A stretch of 64,000 bases of DNA from Bacteroides sp. (GTDB lineage Bacteria > Bacteroidota > Bacteroidia > Bacteroidales > Muribaculaceae): assembly GCA_014802325.1 (NCBI GenBank), contig JAAVCK010000010.1:1-64000 (forward strand), written 5' to 3'. Shown one piece after another: positions 36,763-46,151 of the stretch; position 1 is the stretch's first letter; the number at the start of each line of letters is the position of its first letter. A program made the translations under genes and the position numbers. The notes beneath the pieces were generated by a model. It was not told the origin of the DNA. It saw only the letters and a program-made list of their open reading frames with translations, and did not search any database.

Positions 36763-38118
36763 TCATATCAGTCCGATACTGTTGAGGAATATCAGAGTTA
36801 TGGCTACCGGACACACCCAGCGGAGCACAAACATCAGCAGTCCATACCATGCGAAAGGATAAGCACCTCCGTCGGTCATCTGGTCTTTGGTAAATTTCTT
36901 TGGCACTACCCAACCTACATATAGCGATATAGCAAGTCCGGCAAGGGGCAGGCAGATATTGGAGGTGACGAAATCAAGCGCGTCGAAGAGCGACAGACCG
37001 AATATCTCTATCCCGCCAAGAGGGCCGAAACTGAGCGCACATATGGTGGCTCCGGCCATCACTATAGCCGTGGATACGAGTGTGGCTTTGCGGCGCGACA
37101 TCTTAAGGTCTTCCGAGAAATATGATATGGAAATCTCGCTGAGCGACACTGTGGACGTGAGCGACGCCACTATGAGCAACAGAAAGAAGATCGACGACCA
37201 TATCATGCCACCGGGCATGCGGCCGAACACCACGGGAAGCACCTGAAATACGAGCGCAGGACCCTGCTCGGGCGAAAAACCGTAGGTAAACACGGCCGGA
37301 AATATTATCACTCCGGCCAGTATGGCAACCATAGTGTCGAGCAGAGCTGTCGACATGGCAGTGCGGCCCAGACGGCTGTCTTTGTTGAAATACGACGCAT
37401 AGACCGTCATACACCCCATACCTATCGAGAGCGAGAAAAAGGCCTGACCCATAGCGCCGAGAAGCACTTCTGACGTAATCTTGGAGAAGTCAGGCCGAAA
37501 CAGAAATGTCAAGCCGGCCTTGAGCCCGTCGAGCGAGAGCGAGTTGACACACAGCACGAGCAACAGCACAAATAGCAGTGGCATGAGCAGATTAGATGCA
37601 CGCTCTATACCCTTGGTGACTCCTCCGAGCAATACGGCTGCGTTAGCCGTCAGAAACACCAGCGTCAGCACCACATTGCGCCACCCCGAAGTCATTTCCG
37701 CGAAGTGCTCGCCTATATCGGCTGTATCCATGCCGGCTATCACTCCGGTCACCGAGTCGTAGCAGTAGCCCAGGGTCCATCCGGCCACCACCGAGTAAAA
37801 CCACAGTATCATCACCGAAGCTATTATCACCATATACCCTGTGCCCACCCAGTAGCGTCCGGAGGGCGAGGAATGGCGGAATGCGCCGAGAATATTGCTG
37901 CGTGTACCTCTGCCGAGCATAAACTCCGCACATAACAGAGGCACCCCTAATACCAGCACAAACACTATGTAGCAAGCTATAAACGCTCCGCCACCGTGCA
38001 CGCCTGTCTCGTAAGGAAAGCGCCATATATTACCGAGTCCTACCGCCGAGCCTACCGTGGCCGCTACGGCTCCTATCTTTGTGGCGAAAACCGCCCGCTG
38101 CGTGTTGTCTTTGCTCAT
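36763..38118 (-). CDS. Sodium-dependent transporter (SNF/NSS family)
   Basis: VGSAVGLGNIWRFPYETGVHGGGAFIACYIVFVLVLGVPLL, ~12 TM. Confidence 0.95.
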   Translation of the reverse strand: MSKDNTQRAVFATKIGAVAATVGSAVGLGNIWRFPYETGVHGGGAFIACYIVFVLVLGVPLLCAEFMLGRGTRSNILGAFRHSSPSGRYWVGTGYMVIIASVMILWFYSVVAGWTLGYCYDSVTGVIAGMDTADIGEHFAEMTSGWRNVVLTLVFLTANAAVLLGGVTKGIERASNLLMPLLFVLLLVLCVNSLSLDGLKAGLTFLFRPDFSKITSEVLLGAMGQAFFSLSIGMGCMTVYASYFNKDSRLGRTAMSTALLDTMVAILAGVIIFPAVFTYGFSPEQGPALVFQVLPVVFGRMPGGMIWSSIFFLLLIVASLTSTVSLSEISISYFSEDLKMSRRKATLVSTAIVMAGATICALSFGPLGGIEIFGLSLFDALDFVTSNICLPLAGLAISLYVGWVVPKKFTKDQMTDGGAYPFAWYGLLMFVLRWVCPVAITLIFLNSIGLI

Positions 38119-38231
38119 TTTATATCAATTAGCTATGTGTGATTTAAATCTATCGCATAAATCCACTGCAAAAGTAACGAATTTTAATCATTTTACAAAA
38201 TATCGTTACACTTTCCTCTCCGTTGCTACAT

Positions 38232-38281
38232 AAAAAAGACCGCGGGTACTGTGCACGCAAGCGGCACATCCCCGCGGTCGA
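38232..38281 (-). terminator. Terminator of pyrH-frr operon
   Basis: GACCGCGGGGATGTGCC..GTGCACAGTACCCGCGGTC-TTTTTTA on minus strand. Confidence 0.85.
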
Positions 38282-38318
38282 AGACTCACGCCAGTCTTTC
38301 TTTATTATCTGACAGTCA

Positions 38319-38876
38319 TCACACAGTGAGAATCTCTTTTTCCTTAGCGGCAAAGAGTTCGTCGATCTGCTTGAGATACTTGTCGTGGAGTTTCTGAGCC
38401 TGACCTTCGGCATCTTTCTCGGCGTCCTCGCTCAGACCCTGCTTTACGGCTTTTTTCAGACCGTCGATAGCGTCGCGGCGGGCGTTGCGCACCGACACCT
38501 TGGCCTGTTCGGCCTCGGCCTTCGACTGCTTTACCAGAGCCTTGCGACGCTCCTCGGTGAGCGGCGGAATAGTGAGGCGGATCACTTCACCGTTGTTTTC
38601 AGGCGTGATACCAAGCTCCGAGTTGATAATGGCTTTTTCGATTTCCTTAAACATGGCCTTCTCCCAGGGAGTGATCACGATGGTACGGGCATCGGGCACC
38701 GACACGTTTGCCACCTGGGCTATGGGCATAGCGCTTCCGTAATATTCCACACGAATGCCGTCGAGGATTTTGGGATTGGCTTTACCGGCGCGGATGTGGG
38801 CGAGAGATTCGTCGAGATACTCCACGGCCATCTGCATTTTTTCCTGAGCAGGATCAAGATAGTCTTTAACGTCCAT
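38319..38876 (-). CDS. frr: Ribosome recycling factor
   Basis: [47 protein letters not shown]. Confidence 0.97.
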   Translation of the reverse strand: MDVKDYLDPAQEKMQMAVEYLDESLAHIRAGKANPKILDGIRVEYYGSAMPIAQVANVSVPDARTIVITPWEKAMFKEIEKAIINSELGITPENNGEVIRLTIPPLTEERRKALVKQSKAEAEQAKVSVRNARRDAIDGLKKAVKQGLSEDAEKDAEGQAQKLHDKYLKQIDELFAAKEKEILTV

Positions 38877-38896
38877 GATATATAGGGTATTATTGA

Positions 38897-39607
38897 TTAA
38901 TATACGAGTGTACCGATCTTCTCACCGGCTATCACTTTGGCGAGATTTCCGGGAGTGTCCATGTCAAACACGATAATGGGCATACCGTTCTGCTTGCAAA
39001 GGGCGGTGGCTGTAAGGTCCATCACCTTAAGATTGCGGTTGTAGACCTCGTCGTAGGTGATTTCGTCAAACTTTGTTGCCGTGGGGTCTTTCTCAGGATC
39101 GGCTGTATATACGCCATCCACACGTGTGCCCTTGAGCATCACGTCGGCCTGCACCTCGATAGCGCGGAGAGCCGAGCCGGTGTCGGTGGTAAAGAACGGA
39201 CATCCGGTACCTCCGGCAAGTATAGCCACCTCGTTACGGTCAAGAGCCTCGATAGCGGTACGGTGGGAGTAGTGCTGACCGATTGGGAACATATTTATGG
39301 CCGTGAACACACGAGCCGGCTGGCCTATGGCTTCGAGAGCCGAGCTTAGGGCGAGAGAGTTGATCACAGTGGCGAGCATACCCATCTGGTCGCCTTTCAC
39401 ACGGTCAAAACCCTTGGAAGCGCCCGTGAGTCCGCGGAATATATTGCCGCCGCCTATCACAATGGCCACCTGAACACCCTGAGCCACGATTTCGGCTATC
39501 TGACGGGCATATTCGTTTAGGCGCTCGGTGTCGATGCCGTAGCCCTGATGGCCCATCAGCGATTCGCCCGAGAGCTTGAGAAGAACTCTGCTGTATTTAG
39601 TGCGCAT
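38897..39607 (-). CDS. pyrH: UMP kinase
   Basis: [47 protein letters not shown]. Confidence 0.97.
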   Translation of the reverse strand: MRTKYSRVLLKLSGESLMGHQGYGIDTERLNEYARQIAEIVAQGVQVAIVIGGGNIFRGLTGASKGFDRVKGDQMGMLATVINSLALSSALEAIGQPARVFTAINMFPIGQHYSHRTAIEALDRNEVAILAGGTGCPFFTTDTGSALRAIEVQADVMLKGTRVDGVYTADPEKDPTATKFDEITYDEVYNRNLKVMDLTATALCKQNGMPIIVFDMDTPGNLAKVIAGEKIGTLVY

Positions 39608-39745
39608 ATATCGGTAGATTTGATTGATCTTTGTTAGGAAAACAAAGATAGGGAATTATTCTGAATAATCCCCCAACGCGACACGGAAAAATTTCCCTAT
39701 TCCGTTAAGAATCTTAATCAAGAAGCTGCATGAAAGAAAAATTCA

Positions 39746-40144
39746 TCAGCTTCTGATTATCGAAAGTAAAGTCGCAATAAAATTCTCCACAAGGGGGATT
39801 AGCGGCAACACATCTTCCGATTCCCAGTCAAATAAATCGTCGTAATCACCGGACTGACGCATCGTGAACAGACGTCTGTACAGACTGCCATCTTCCTTTG
39901 ATATCAATCCTGTAGAAATATACTTGCGACTAAAGATGGCAAACGCTCCATTATGCGTCTTGGCCTGATCGCCGTCTTTAATTATCAAAGCTAATATAAG
40001 ATAAAATGCTGAATAATACAGTCTGTTGGCCGTCAAGCTCCAATATCCTAAAGCAGCATTATCCTTAGCTTCCTTTAATGTCAGGAGCGATTTCTCAATC
40101 CGATATTCAATGACCGCATTTCTTTCTTCTATATTAAGTGTCAT
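39746..40144 (-). CDS. HEPN domain protein (partner of MNT nucleotidyltransferase)
   Basis: YWSLTANRLYYSAFYLILALI and RRLFTMRQSGDYDDL; adjacent to MNT gene. Confidence 0.85.
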   Translation of the reverse strand: MTLNIEERNAVIEYRIEKSLLTLKEAKDNAALGYWSLTANRLYYSAFYLILALIIKDGDQAKTHNGAFAIFSRKYISTGLISKEDGSLYRRLFTMRQSGDYDDLFDWESEDVLPLIPLVENFIATLLSIIRS

Positions 40145-40151
40145 CTATATA

Positions 40152-40490
40152 TCAGCTTTGAAATATTATTATGGCATCATTCTCGACGTTTTTGTAAAAA
40201 GGTAGAAAACTACGCTTGAGCCAACCTGCTATTGAATAAAGGCGTGGATTAATAATTTCATCAAACATCAAGCCTACATCAGAAAACGGCCACGCATAAC
40301 GGTCATACATACTCCAGCCGAGTTTCTCCGGGCCAGGTATCATGACATGCAAATCCCAGTCAGAATCAGCATGGGCATCACCACGGGCTCGTGAACCGTA
40401 GAGCGCCAATCTGGATCCCTCAGGTAAAATCTCGGCAGCTTTCTCTTTCAAAGCTTGGATGAGTTTTTTGTATTTTACATCGTCAGACAT
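40152..40490 (-). CDS. MNT-type nucleotidyltransferase domain protein
   Basis: LYGSRARGDAHADSDWDLHV (GS-x10-DxD). Confidence 0.9.
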   Translation of the reverse strand: MSDDVKYKKLIQALKEKAAEILPEGSRLALYGSRARGDAHADSDWDLHVMIPGPEKLGWSMYDRYAWPFSDVGLMFDEIINPRLYSIAGWLKRSFLPFYKNVENDAIIIFQS

Positions 40491-40521
40491 TATGATAATT
40501 TTCTTACTGTATAGCAGTATT

Positions 40522-41436
40522 TCACTTCATGGCTTTCTCGAAGGAGATGGGGACGGGAGTGGAAAATTCCATCAGCTTGCGGGCGACGGGATGAATGAAT
40601 TTCAGAGTCATGGCATGCAGACACATGCGATGGGCGGGTGATGGCTTGCCACCATAGCGGCGGTCGCCCGAGATAGGACAGCCGAGATCTTTCATGTGAA
40701 CACGTATCTGATTTTTACGACCGGTATCGAGCGAAAGCTCCACAAGCGAGTAGCCATGACCGGAGGCCAGTGTGCGATAGCGCGTTACGGCCAGTTTGCC
40801 TTCTTCGGGATTTTTGGTGGAATACACCTCGTAGCGTGAATTTTCAGCCAGATAGCTTCTGTAAGAACCTTCCTCGGGATCGGGACGACCGTCGACGAGC
40901 GCCACATACTTGCGTTCGCGTACCATATTTTTCCAGTTATACTGCATGGCCTCCTTAGCTTCCTCAGTCTTGGCAAACATCATGAGGCCGGAGGTATCGC
41001 GGTCGAGGCGATGCACTATAAAGAGCTTGTTGGCCGGATTCTGCCATTTCACCCAGTCGCGCAGCAGTTCGTAGGCCGTGCCGTCCTTGATCTTATCGGT
41101 ACCCATCGAGAGGAGTCCGTAGCCCTTGTTGACCACGATAATATCGTCGTCCTCATAGAGGATTTTCAGGCGACGGTTGTAAAACGAGCGAAACTCGCGT
41201 GTGAAATTGACTTTCACCACCGCGCCGGGATGCACCGGAGTGTCAAACTGCGTAGTCACTGCGCCATTGACCATCACTTGATTGTGGGCGAGTTTCTGCT
41301 TAACGGCAGTGCGTGACTGCTCCGGCATCGAGGCAATCAGGAAGTCGATAAGTCGACACTCTGTATCGGCGTGAAATGTCTTAATCACATCCGGACGGTA
41401 GGCCGGACCTCTGTCAGTATCGTTGCGGCGTGGCAT
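40522..41436 (-). CDS. RluA family 23S/tRNA pseudouridine synthase
   Basis: S4-like N-terminus, VHRLDRDTSGLMMFAKTEEAKEAMQ, KNQIRVHMKDLGCPISGDRRYGG. Confidence 0.93.
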   Translation of the reverse strand: MPRRNDTDRGPAYRPDVIKTFHADTECRLIDFLIASMPEQSRTAVKQKLAHNQVMVNGAVTTQFDTPVHPGAVVKVNFTREFRSFYNRRLKILYEDDDIIVVNKGYGLLSMGTDKIKDGTAYELLRDWVKWQNPANKLFIVHRLDRDTSGLMMFAKTEEAKEAMQYNWKNMVRERKYVALVDGRPDPEEGSYRSYLAENSRYEVYSTKNPEEGKLAVTRYRTLASGHGYSLVELSLDTGRKNQIRVHMKDLGCPISGDRRYGGKPSPAHRMCLHAMTLKFIHPVARKLMEFSTPVPISFEKAMK

Positions 41437-41447
41437 AGGGATCAGTA

Positions 41448-43778
41448 TTATTTTTTGGCGGCTCGGCGCGCGGTGGTCTTTTTAGGTTTGGTATCCTGCT
41501 CGGCGATGATAGCCATCACGTCGTCGATAGTGAGGGCGGCGGCATCGCTTACAGTCTTGGGTATCTTGTAATTGGATTTCTTATATGAGATATAAGGGCC
41601 GAAGCGTCCGCGGAGTATGCTCAGGTCGTCGGCGCCCTCGAAAGTCTTGATCACTTTCTCGGCATCGGCCTTGCGCTTGGCATCGATGAGAGCTATAGCC
41701 TCGTCGATGGTTATGGACGTGGGGGCATAGTCGGCGGGAATAGATACGAATTTGCCGTCATGGCGCAGATACGGGCCGAACCGTCCTATGGCGGCTACCA
41801 CATCCTTACCTTCGTATTCGCCTACGGTACGCGGGAGATCAAACAGCTTGAGCGCCTGCTCAAGCGTCAGGTCAAATATCGACTGATCCTTGCGCAGCGA
41901 CGCGAAGCGGGGCTTTACTTCGCCCTCGCCGGTACCTATCTGCACCACAGGGCCGAAGCGGCCTATCTTTACGCTCACAGGCTCACCGGTAGCAGGATCA
42001 GTGCCAAGCATGCGCTCGCCCACCTTGTGCTCGGTGCGGGTCTCGGAGGCCTTGTCGACCTGCGGGTGAAACAGTTCGTAGAACCGCGCTATCTCCTTCT
42101 GCCACTCGGAGTTGCCCTCGGCTATATGGTCAAACTTCTCTTCCATCTCGGCCGTGAAGTCATAGTCGAGTATATCGGGGAAATTCTCGGTAAGATATTC
42201 GTTGACTATCACACCCGTATCGGTAGGTATCAGTTTACCTTTGTCGCCACCTGCTATCTCGGTGTGGATGTGCGACGATATGGTGCCTTTGTAGTCGAGT
42301 GTAAGCACCGTAAGATCTCGCGGAGTACCCTGCTTCTCACCTTTCTCCACATATTCGCGTGCCTGGATGGTGGATATGGTGGGAGCGTAGGTAGAAGGAC
42401 GGCCTATGCCGAGATCTTCCATCTTCTTCACCAGCGAGGCTTCGGTGTAACGAGGGGGTGCGAGTGTATAGCGCTCGGTGGCGGTGACATCGGCGGCTGT
42501 CAGACTTTCGCCTACGGTCATGGGCGGAAGCATCGACTCGGTCTCTGACTCGGTCTCGTCGTCGGTGCTCTCGAAATACACGCGCAGAAAACCGTCAAAC
42601 TTCACCACTTCGCCCGTAGCGACGAAATGCTCCGGACGGTTATCGGGCATGATTTCCACGGTGGTCTTTTCGATCTGCGCGTCGGCCATCTGCGAAGCGA
42701 GTGTGCGCTGACGTATGAGGCGATACAGGCGCTTCTCCTGCGACGTGCCGTCAATGGTTTCCTTGTCGACGTAGGTAGGACGGATAGCTTCGTGAGCCTC
42801 CTGAGCGCCTTTCGACGAAGTGTGATACTTACGTATGTGCAGATATTTCTCGCCCAGCTCTTCAGTGATAAGCGAGGCTATGGAGTTAAGTGCGAGTTGC
42901 GAAAGATTGAGCGAGTCGGTACGCATGTAGGTGATGTGTCCGGCCTCGTAGAGGCGCTGCGCCACCATCATGGTCTGCGATACGGTAAATCCGAGCTTAC
43001 GCGAAGCCTCCTGTTGCAGCGTGGAGGTGGTGAATGGAGGCGCGGGTGACTTCTTGAGCGGCTTGACGCTTATGTCGGTCACCTTATACGAACCCGTCGA
43101 GCAGTCCTTTAGAAATTCGCGGGCCGACTCTTCGTTGGGCAGTCGGCGCGAGAGCTCCGCACGGAGCACGGTGCCGTCAGGTAAAGTAAATCTGGCGGTG
43201 ACACGGTAGTAAGGTTCCGACTTGAAATTTTCCACTTCTTTCTCGCGGTCAACGATCAGTCGCACAGCAACTGACTGCACACGTCCGGCCGACAGCGACG
43301 GCTTGATCTTGCGCCACAACACGGGCGAGAGCTCGAAGCCCACTATGCGGTCGAGCACACGGCGCGCCTGCTGCGCATCCACAAGATCAATATCTATGTC
43401 GCGCGGATGCTCGATAGCATTGAGTATAGCGTTTTGGGTGATCTCATGAAACACGATGCGACGTGTCTTGGCCGGGTCGAGTCCGAGCACCTCGAAGAGA
43501 TGCCAGGCTATGGCCTCACCCTCGCGGTCCTCATCGGAAGCGAGCCATACGGTCTCGGCCTCCTTGGCTGCCTTCTTCAGGTCGGCCACGAGCTGCTTCT
43601 TATCGGCGGGGATTTCATATACAGGGGCAAAGTCATGATCTACGTCGATACTTATATCCTTCTTGCGCAGGTCGCGGATATGACCGTAGCTTGACATTAC
43701 CTTATAGTCCTTGCCGAGAAATTTTTCTATGGTCTTGGCCTTGGCCGGAGACTCTACTATGACGAGATTTTTCACCAT
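41448..43778 (-). CDS. topA: DNA topoisomerase I
   Basis: NLVIVESPAKAKTIEKFLGKDYKVMSSYGHIRDL, AGRVQSVAVRLIVDRE, ITYMRTDSLNLS, C-terminal repeats. Confidence 0.97.
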   Translation of the reverse strand: MVKNLVIVESPAKAKTIEKFLGKDYKVMSSYGHIRDLRKKDISIDVDHDFAPVYEIPADKKQLVADLKKAAKEAETVWLASDEDREGEAIAWHLFEVLGLDPAKTRRIVFHEITQNAILNAIEHPRDIDIDLVDAQQARRVLDRIVGFELSPVLWRKIKPSLSAGRVQSVAVRLIVDREKEVENFKSEPYYRVTARFTLPDGTVLRAELSRRLPNEESAREFLKDCSTGSYKVTDISVKPLKKSPAPPFTTSTLQQEASRKLGFTVSQTMMVAQRLYEAGHITYMRTDSLNLSQLALNSIASLITEELGEKYLHIRKYHTSSKGAQEAHEAIRPTYVDKETIDGTSQEKRLYRLIRQRTLASQMADAQIEKTTVEIMPDNRPEHFVATGEVVKFDGFLRVYFESTDDETESETESMLPPMTVGESLTAADVTATERYTLAPPRYTEASLVKKMEDLGIGRPSTYAPTISTIQAREYVEKGEKQGTPRDLTVLTLDYKGTISSHIHTEIAGGDKGKLIPTDTGVIVNEYLTENFPDILDYDFTAEMEEKFDHIAEGNSEWQKEIARFYELFHPQVDKASETRTEHKVGERMLGTDPATGEPVSVKIGRFGPVVQIGTGEGEVKPRFASLRKDQSIFDLTLEQALKLFDLPRTVGEYEGKDVVAAIGRFGPYLRHDGKFVSIPADYAPTSITIDEAIALIDAKRKADAEKVIKTFEGADDLSILRGRFGPYISYKKSNYKIPKTVSDAAALTIDDVMAIIAEQDTKPKKTTARRAAKK

Positions 43779-43971
43779 TTACACATTAATTATAAAGTGG
43801 AATCGATTTCAGCCCACAAAGGTAGGAGAAATTTTTAAAACAAAACGCCCCCGCAGTGAAAAAAGTTGTAAATCTGCATTATTCGCACCATTTGCTGTAA
43901 TCTGCCCCACTTGCCGAGGGCTATCAGGTCACAGGATTCGCACCCTGCCATATCAGTTTACGAAAAAAGGA

Positions 43972-44084
43972 TGTAAAAATAAGCCACAATTTTCACGCGA
44001 TTTCGCCTTATTTTGACATTTTTGTAAAAATAAGCATATTTCACATATACTTATTTTGACATTTTTGTTGTAATAAGCATATTT
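43972..44084. repeat. Left ~110-bp palindrome-rich direct repeat flanking DUF4143 ATPase
   Basis: gtaaaaataagccacaattttcacgcgatttcgccttattttgacatttttgtaaaaataagcat...; nearly same at 45541. Confidence 0.88.
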
Positions 44085-44090
44085 TTGATG

Positions 44091-44098
44091 TATATTTG
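44091..44098 (+). promoter_or_regulatory. -7 promoter motif TATATTTG
   Basis: TAnnTTTG match 28 bp before ATG of ATPase. Confidence 0.6.
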
Positions 44099-44125
44099 CG
44101 CTTAAAATATACAAACGCTCAATTC

Positions 44126-45550
44126 ATGGTAAATTTCCCCGAAGAACAGATATTGAAACGAATGGTGCTCGATAACCCCTGGTGGAGCAATGGCACAATC
44201 TTCAACGATTTTGATTCTATGAAGCCGCGACTGTTTCTGCGTCCTTTTGTGGAGCTGGTAACAACCTTACCTAGGGGCAGAAGTGTAATCCTACTCGGTC
44301 CCCGACGCGTGGGGAAGACCGTGATGATGTTCCATACTATCAAGAATCTGCTACAGTCAGGCGTGGATCCACGCAGAATATTGTATCTGACTATAGATGC
44401 TCCGCTCTACAGCGGGCTGTCGCTTGATGAGATGCTTCAGTATCTTATGAAAGCATCGAAGTCGGAAGCGACCGATGATCTCTTTTATGTGTTCTTTGAT
44501 GAAATTCAATATCTGAAAGATTGGGAGGTGCACCTGAAAGTATTGTGTGATACTTATCGTAATATCAGATTTGTTGCGTCCGGTTCAGCAGCTGCAGCAT
44601 TGAAAATGAAGTCGGTGGAAAGTGGTGCAGGTAGATTCACTCACTTTTCGCTACCACCGCTTTTATTCTGTGAATACCTCGCTATGGTGGGAGACGATTC
44701 GATAGTAGTGCCGGCCAATGTGGACTGGTTTGGCGACAGGGTGCGCGGATATGACGTAATGGATATGGCAAAGCTGAATGACCGGTTTATTGATTACATT
44801 AATTTCGGCGGATATCCTGAAGTGGTATCAAGCATGCAGCTGCGTAAAAACCCCGGACGGTATATAAAGGAAGACATTGTCGACAAGGTACTTATGAAAG
44901 ATCTTCCGGGATTATATGGCGTGAATGATACGAGAGACCTCTACCGACTGTTTGTTCATATAGTTTTCCGTTCGGGTGAAGAATTCTCATTTGAAGATCT
45001 GGCTAAGGAATCTGGTATAAAAAAAGAGATCATAAAGAAATATGTTGATTATCTCGAGTCAGCATTTCTTATCAAAGTGCTTCATAAGATTGACGAGAAC
45101 GCGCGCAGATTCCAGCGTGTCACTACATTTAAGATTTACATAACCAATCCGTCGATTTTCGCGGCAGTATTCTCTCCACTTGCACAGACTGACGCAGCCT
45201 TCAATCACCTTGTGGAAACAGCTGTATTCTGCCAACTTGCGTGGGATATACATGAGCTGTATTATGCCAACTGGAAAAAGGGTCGCACTCATGGAGAGGT
45301 GGATCTGGTGAGACTTGATATTCTTTCGCAGAAGCCTGACCGTATCGTTGAGATAAAGTGGAGTGACCGCTATTATGAGCATCCAGCCGAATTGAAATCG
45401 CTGCTTACTTTTATGGAAACCAATCATCTGAAGCAGGCTGTCGTTACATCAGTGTCTAATACCGGAGTGAAAAATATGGAATGTGGACAGCTGCACTTCG
45501 TACCTACTGCACTCTATACTTATGTGAAAGGAATGGACTGTGTAAAATAA
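44126..45550 (+). CDS. AAA ATPase, DUF4143 family with PD-(D/E)XK-like C-terminus
   Basis: LLGPRRVGKTVMMF Walker A, YVFFDEIQYLKDW Walker B, GEVDLV...RIVEIKW C-terminal motif; ATG at 44126. Confidence 0.9.
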   Translation: MVNFPEEQILKRMVLDNPWWSNGTIFNDFDSMKPRLFLRPFVELVTTLPRGRSVILLGPRRVGKTVMMFHTIKNLLQSGVDPRRILYLTIDAPLYSGLSLDEMLQYLMKASKSEATDDLFYVFFDEIQYLKDWEVHLKVLCDTYRNIRFVASGSAAAALKMKSVESGAGRFTHFSLPPLLFCEYLAMVGDDSIVVPANVDWFGDRVRGYDVMDMAKLNDRFIDYINFGGYPEVVSSMQLRKNPGRYIKEDIVDKVLMKDLPGLYGVNDTRDLYRLFVHIVFRSGEEFSFEDLAKESGIKKEIIKKYVDYLESAFLIKVLHKIDENARRFQRVTTFKIYITNPSIFAAVFSPLAQTDAAFNHLVETAVFCQLAWDIHELYYANWKKGRTHGEVDLVRLDILSQKPDRIVEIKWSDRYYEHPAELKSLLTFMETNHLKQAVVTSVSNTGVKNMECGQLHFVPTALYTYVKGMDCVK

Positions 45551-45653
45551 GCCCCAATTTTTCACGCGATTTCGCCTTATTTTGACATTTTTGTAAAAAT
45601 AAGCATGTCTGACATGTGCTTATTTTGACATTTTTGTAAAAATAAGCATATTT
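45541..45653. repeat. Right ~110-bp palindrome-rich direct repeat flanking DUF4143 ATPase
   Basis: gtaaaataagccccaatttttcacgcgatttcgccttattttgacatttttgtaaaaataagcat...; includes the ATPase stop codon. Confidence 0.88.
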
Positions 45654-45730
45654 CATGGATGAAAACATGCTTATTTTGCATCTGTACGTGTACCCGGTCA
45701 CGATCGCTACATATGCGGCTGGAGCGATAG

Positions 45731-45738
45731 TAATTTTG
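45731..45738 (+). promoter_or_regulatory. -7 promoter motif TAATTTTG upstream of capsid cassette
   Basis: TAnnTTTG match 28 bp before ATG. Confidence 0.6.
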
Positions 45739-45765
45739 CAGTGTAATCATTAACTCTTCATATAT

Positions 45766-45984
45766 ATGACTGACACTGTAGAAACACAGGCCACTCCCGT
45801 CGATGACGTGACCACCCCCACCCCTGCCGAATCTCCTCCGCAGACCGACAATCCCGCACCTCTACTGGGCACATTTGAACTCCTGCGCACCCCCGGCGCT
45901 GCCGACGATCCCGTCACATCGCCCGACGATGATGTGACTGCCTTTGTGCTCTCGCGCACCCGCCGCAGCGTGTGGGACCTTTGA
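45766..45984 (+). CDS. Small Pro/Thr/Asp-rich protein (72 aa), unknown
   Basis: Low-complexity acidic N-terminus, then LLGTFELLRTPGAADD...FVLSRTRRSVWDL; promoter upstream. Confidence 0.6.
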   Translation: MTDTVETQATPVDDVTTPTPAESPPQTDNPAPLLGTFELLRTPGAADDPVTSPDDDVTAFVLSRTRRSVWDL

Positions 45985-46151
45985 TGATTCATAATTCACG
46001 ATTCATGATTCACGATTTTTCTGTTTAAGATTCGTGATTGATATGAGATTAAGTAATCATGAATCATGAATTGTAAATCATGAATTAAAAAGGTGAATTA
46101 TGAATTATGAATCAGACGGAATTATGAATTTTAAATCTTAAATCGAAAAAG
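45985..46151. repeat. AT-rich ATTCATGATT/AATCATGAAT imperfect repeat array
   Basis: Same repeat style as 16107-16296; both end just before an ATG (aaatcgtaaaaagATG / aaatcgaaaaagATG). Confidence 0.75.

Noticed and set aside
43972-44084. CRISPR-like array at the 44 kb/45.6 kb repeats
   Set aside because: Only two full units per side, spacers short and similar, palindromic repeats differ from CRISPR architecture and no cas genes; interpreted as flanking direct repeats of the ATPase gene.
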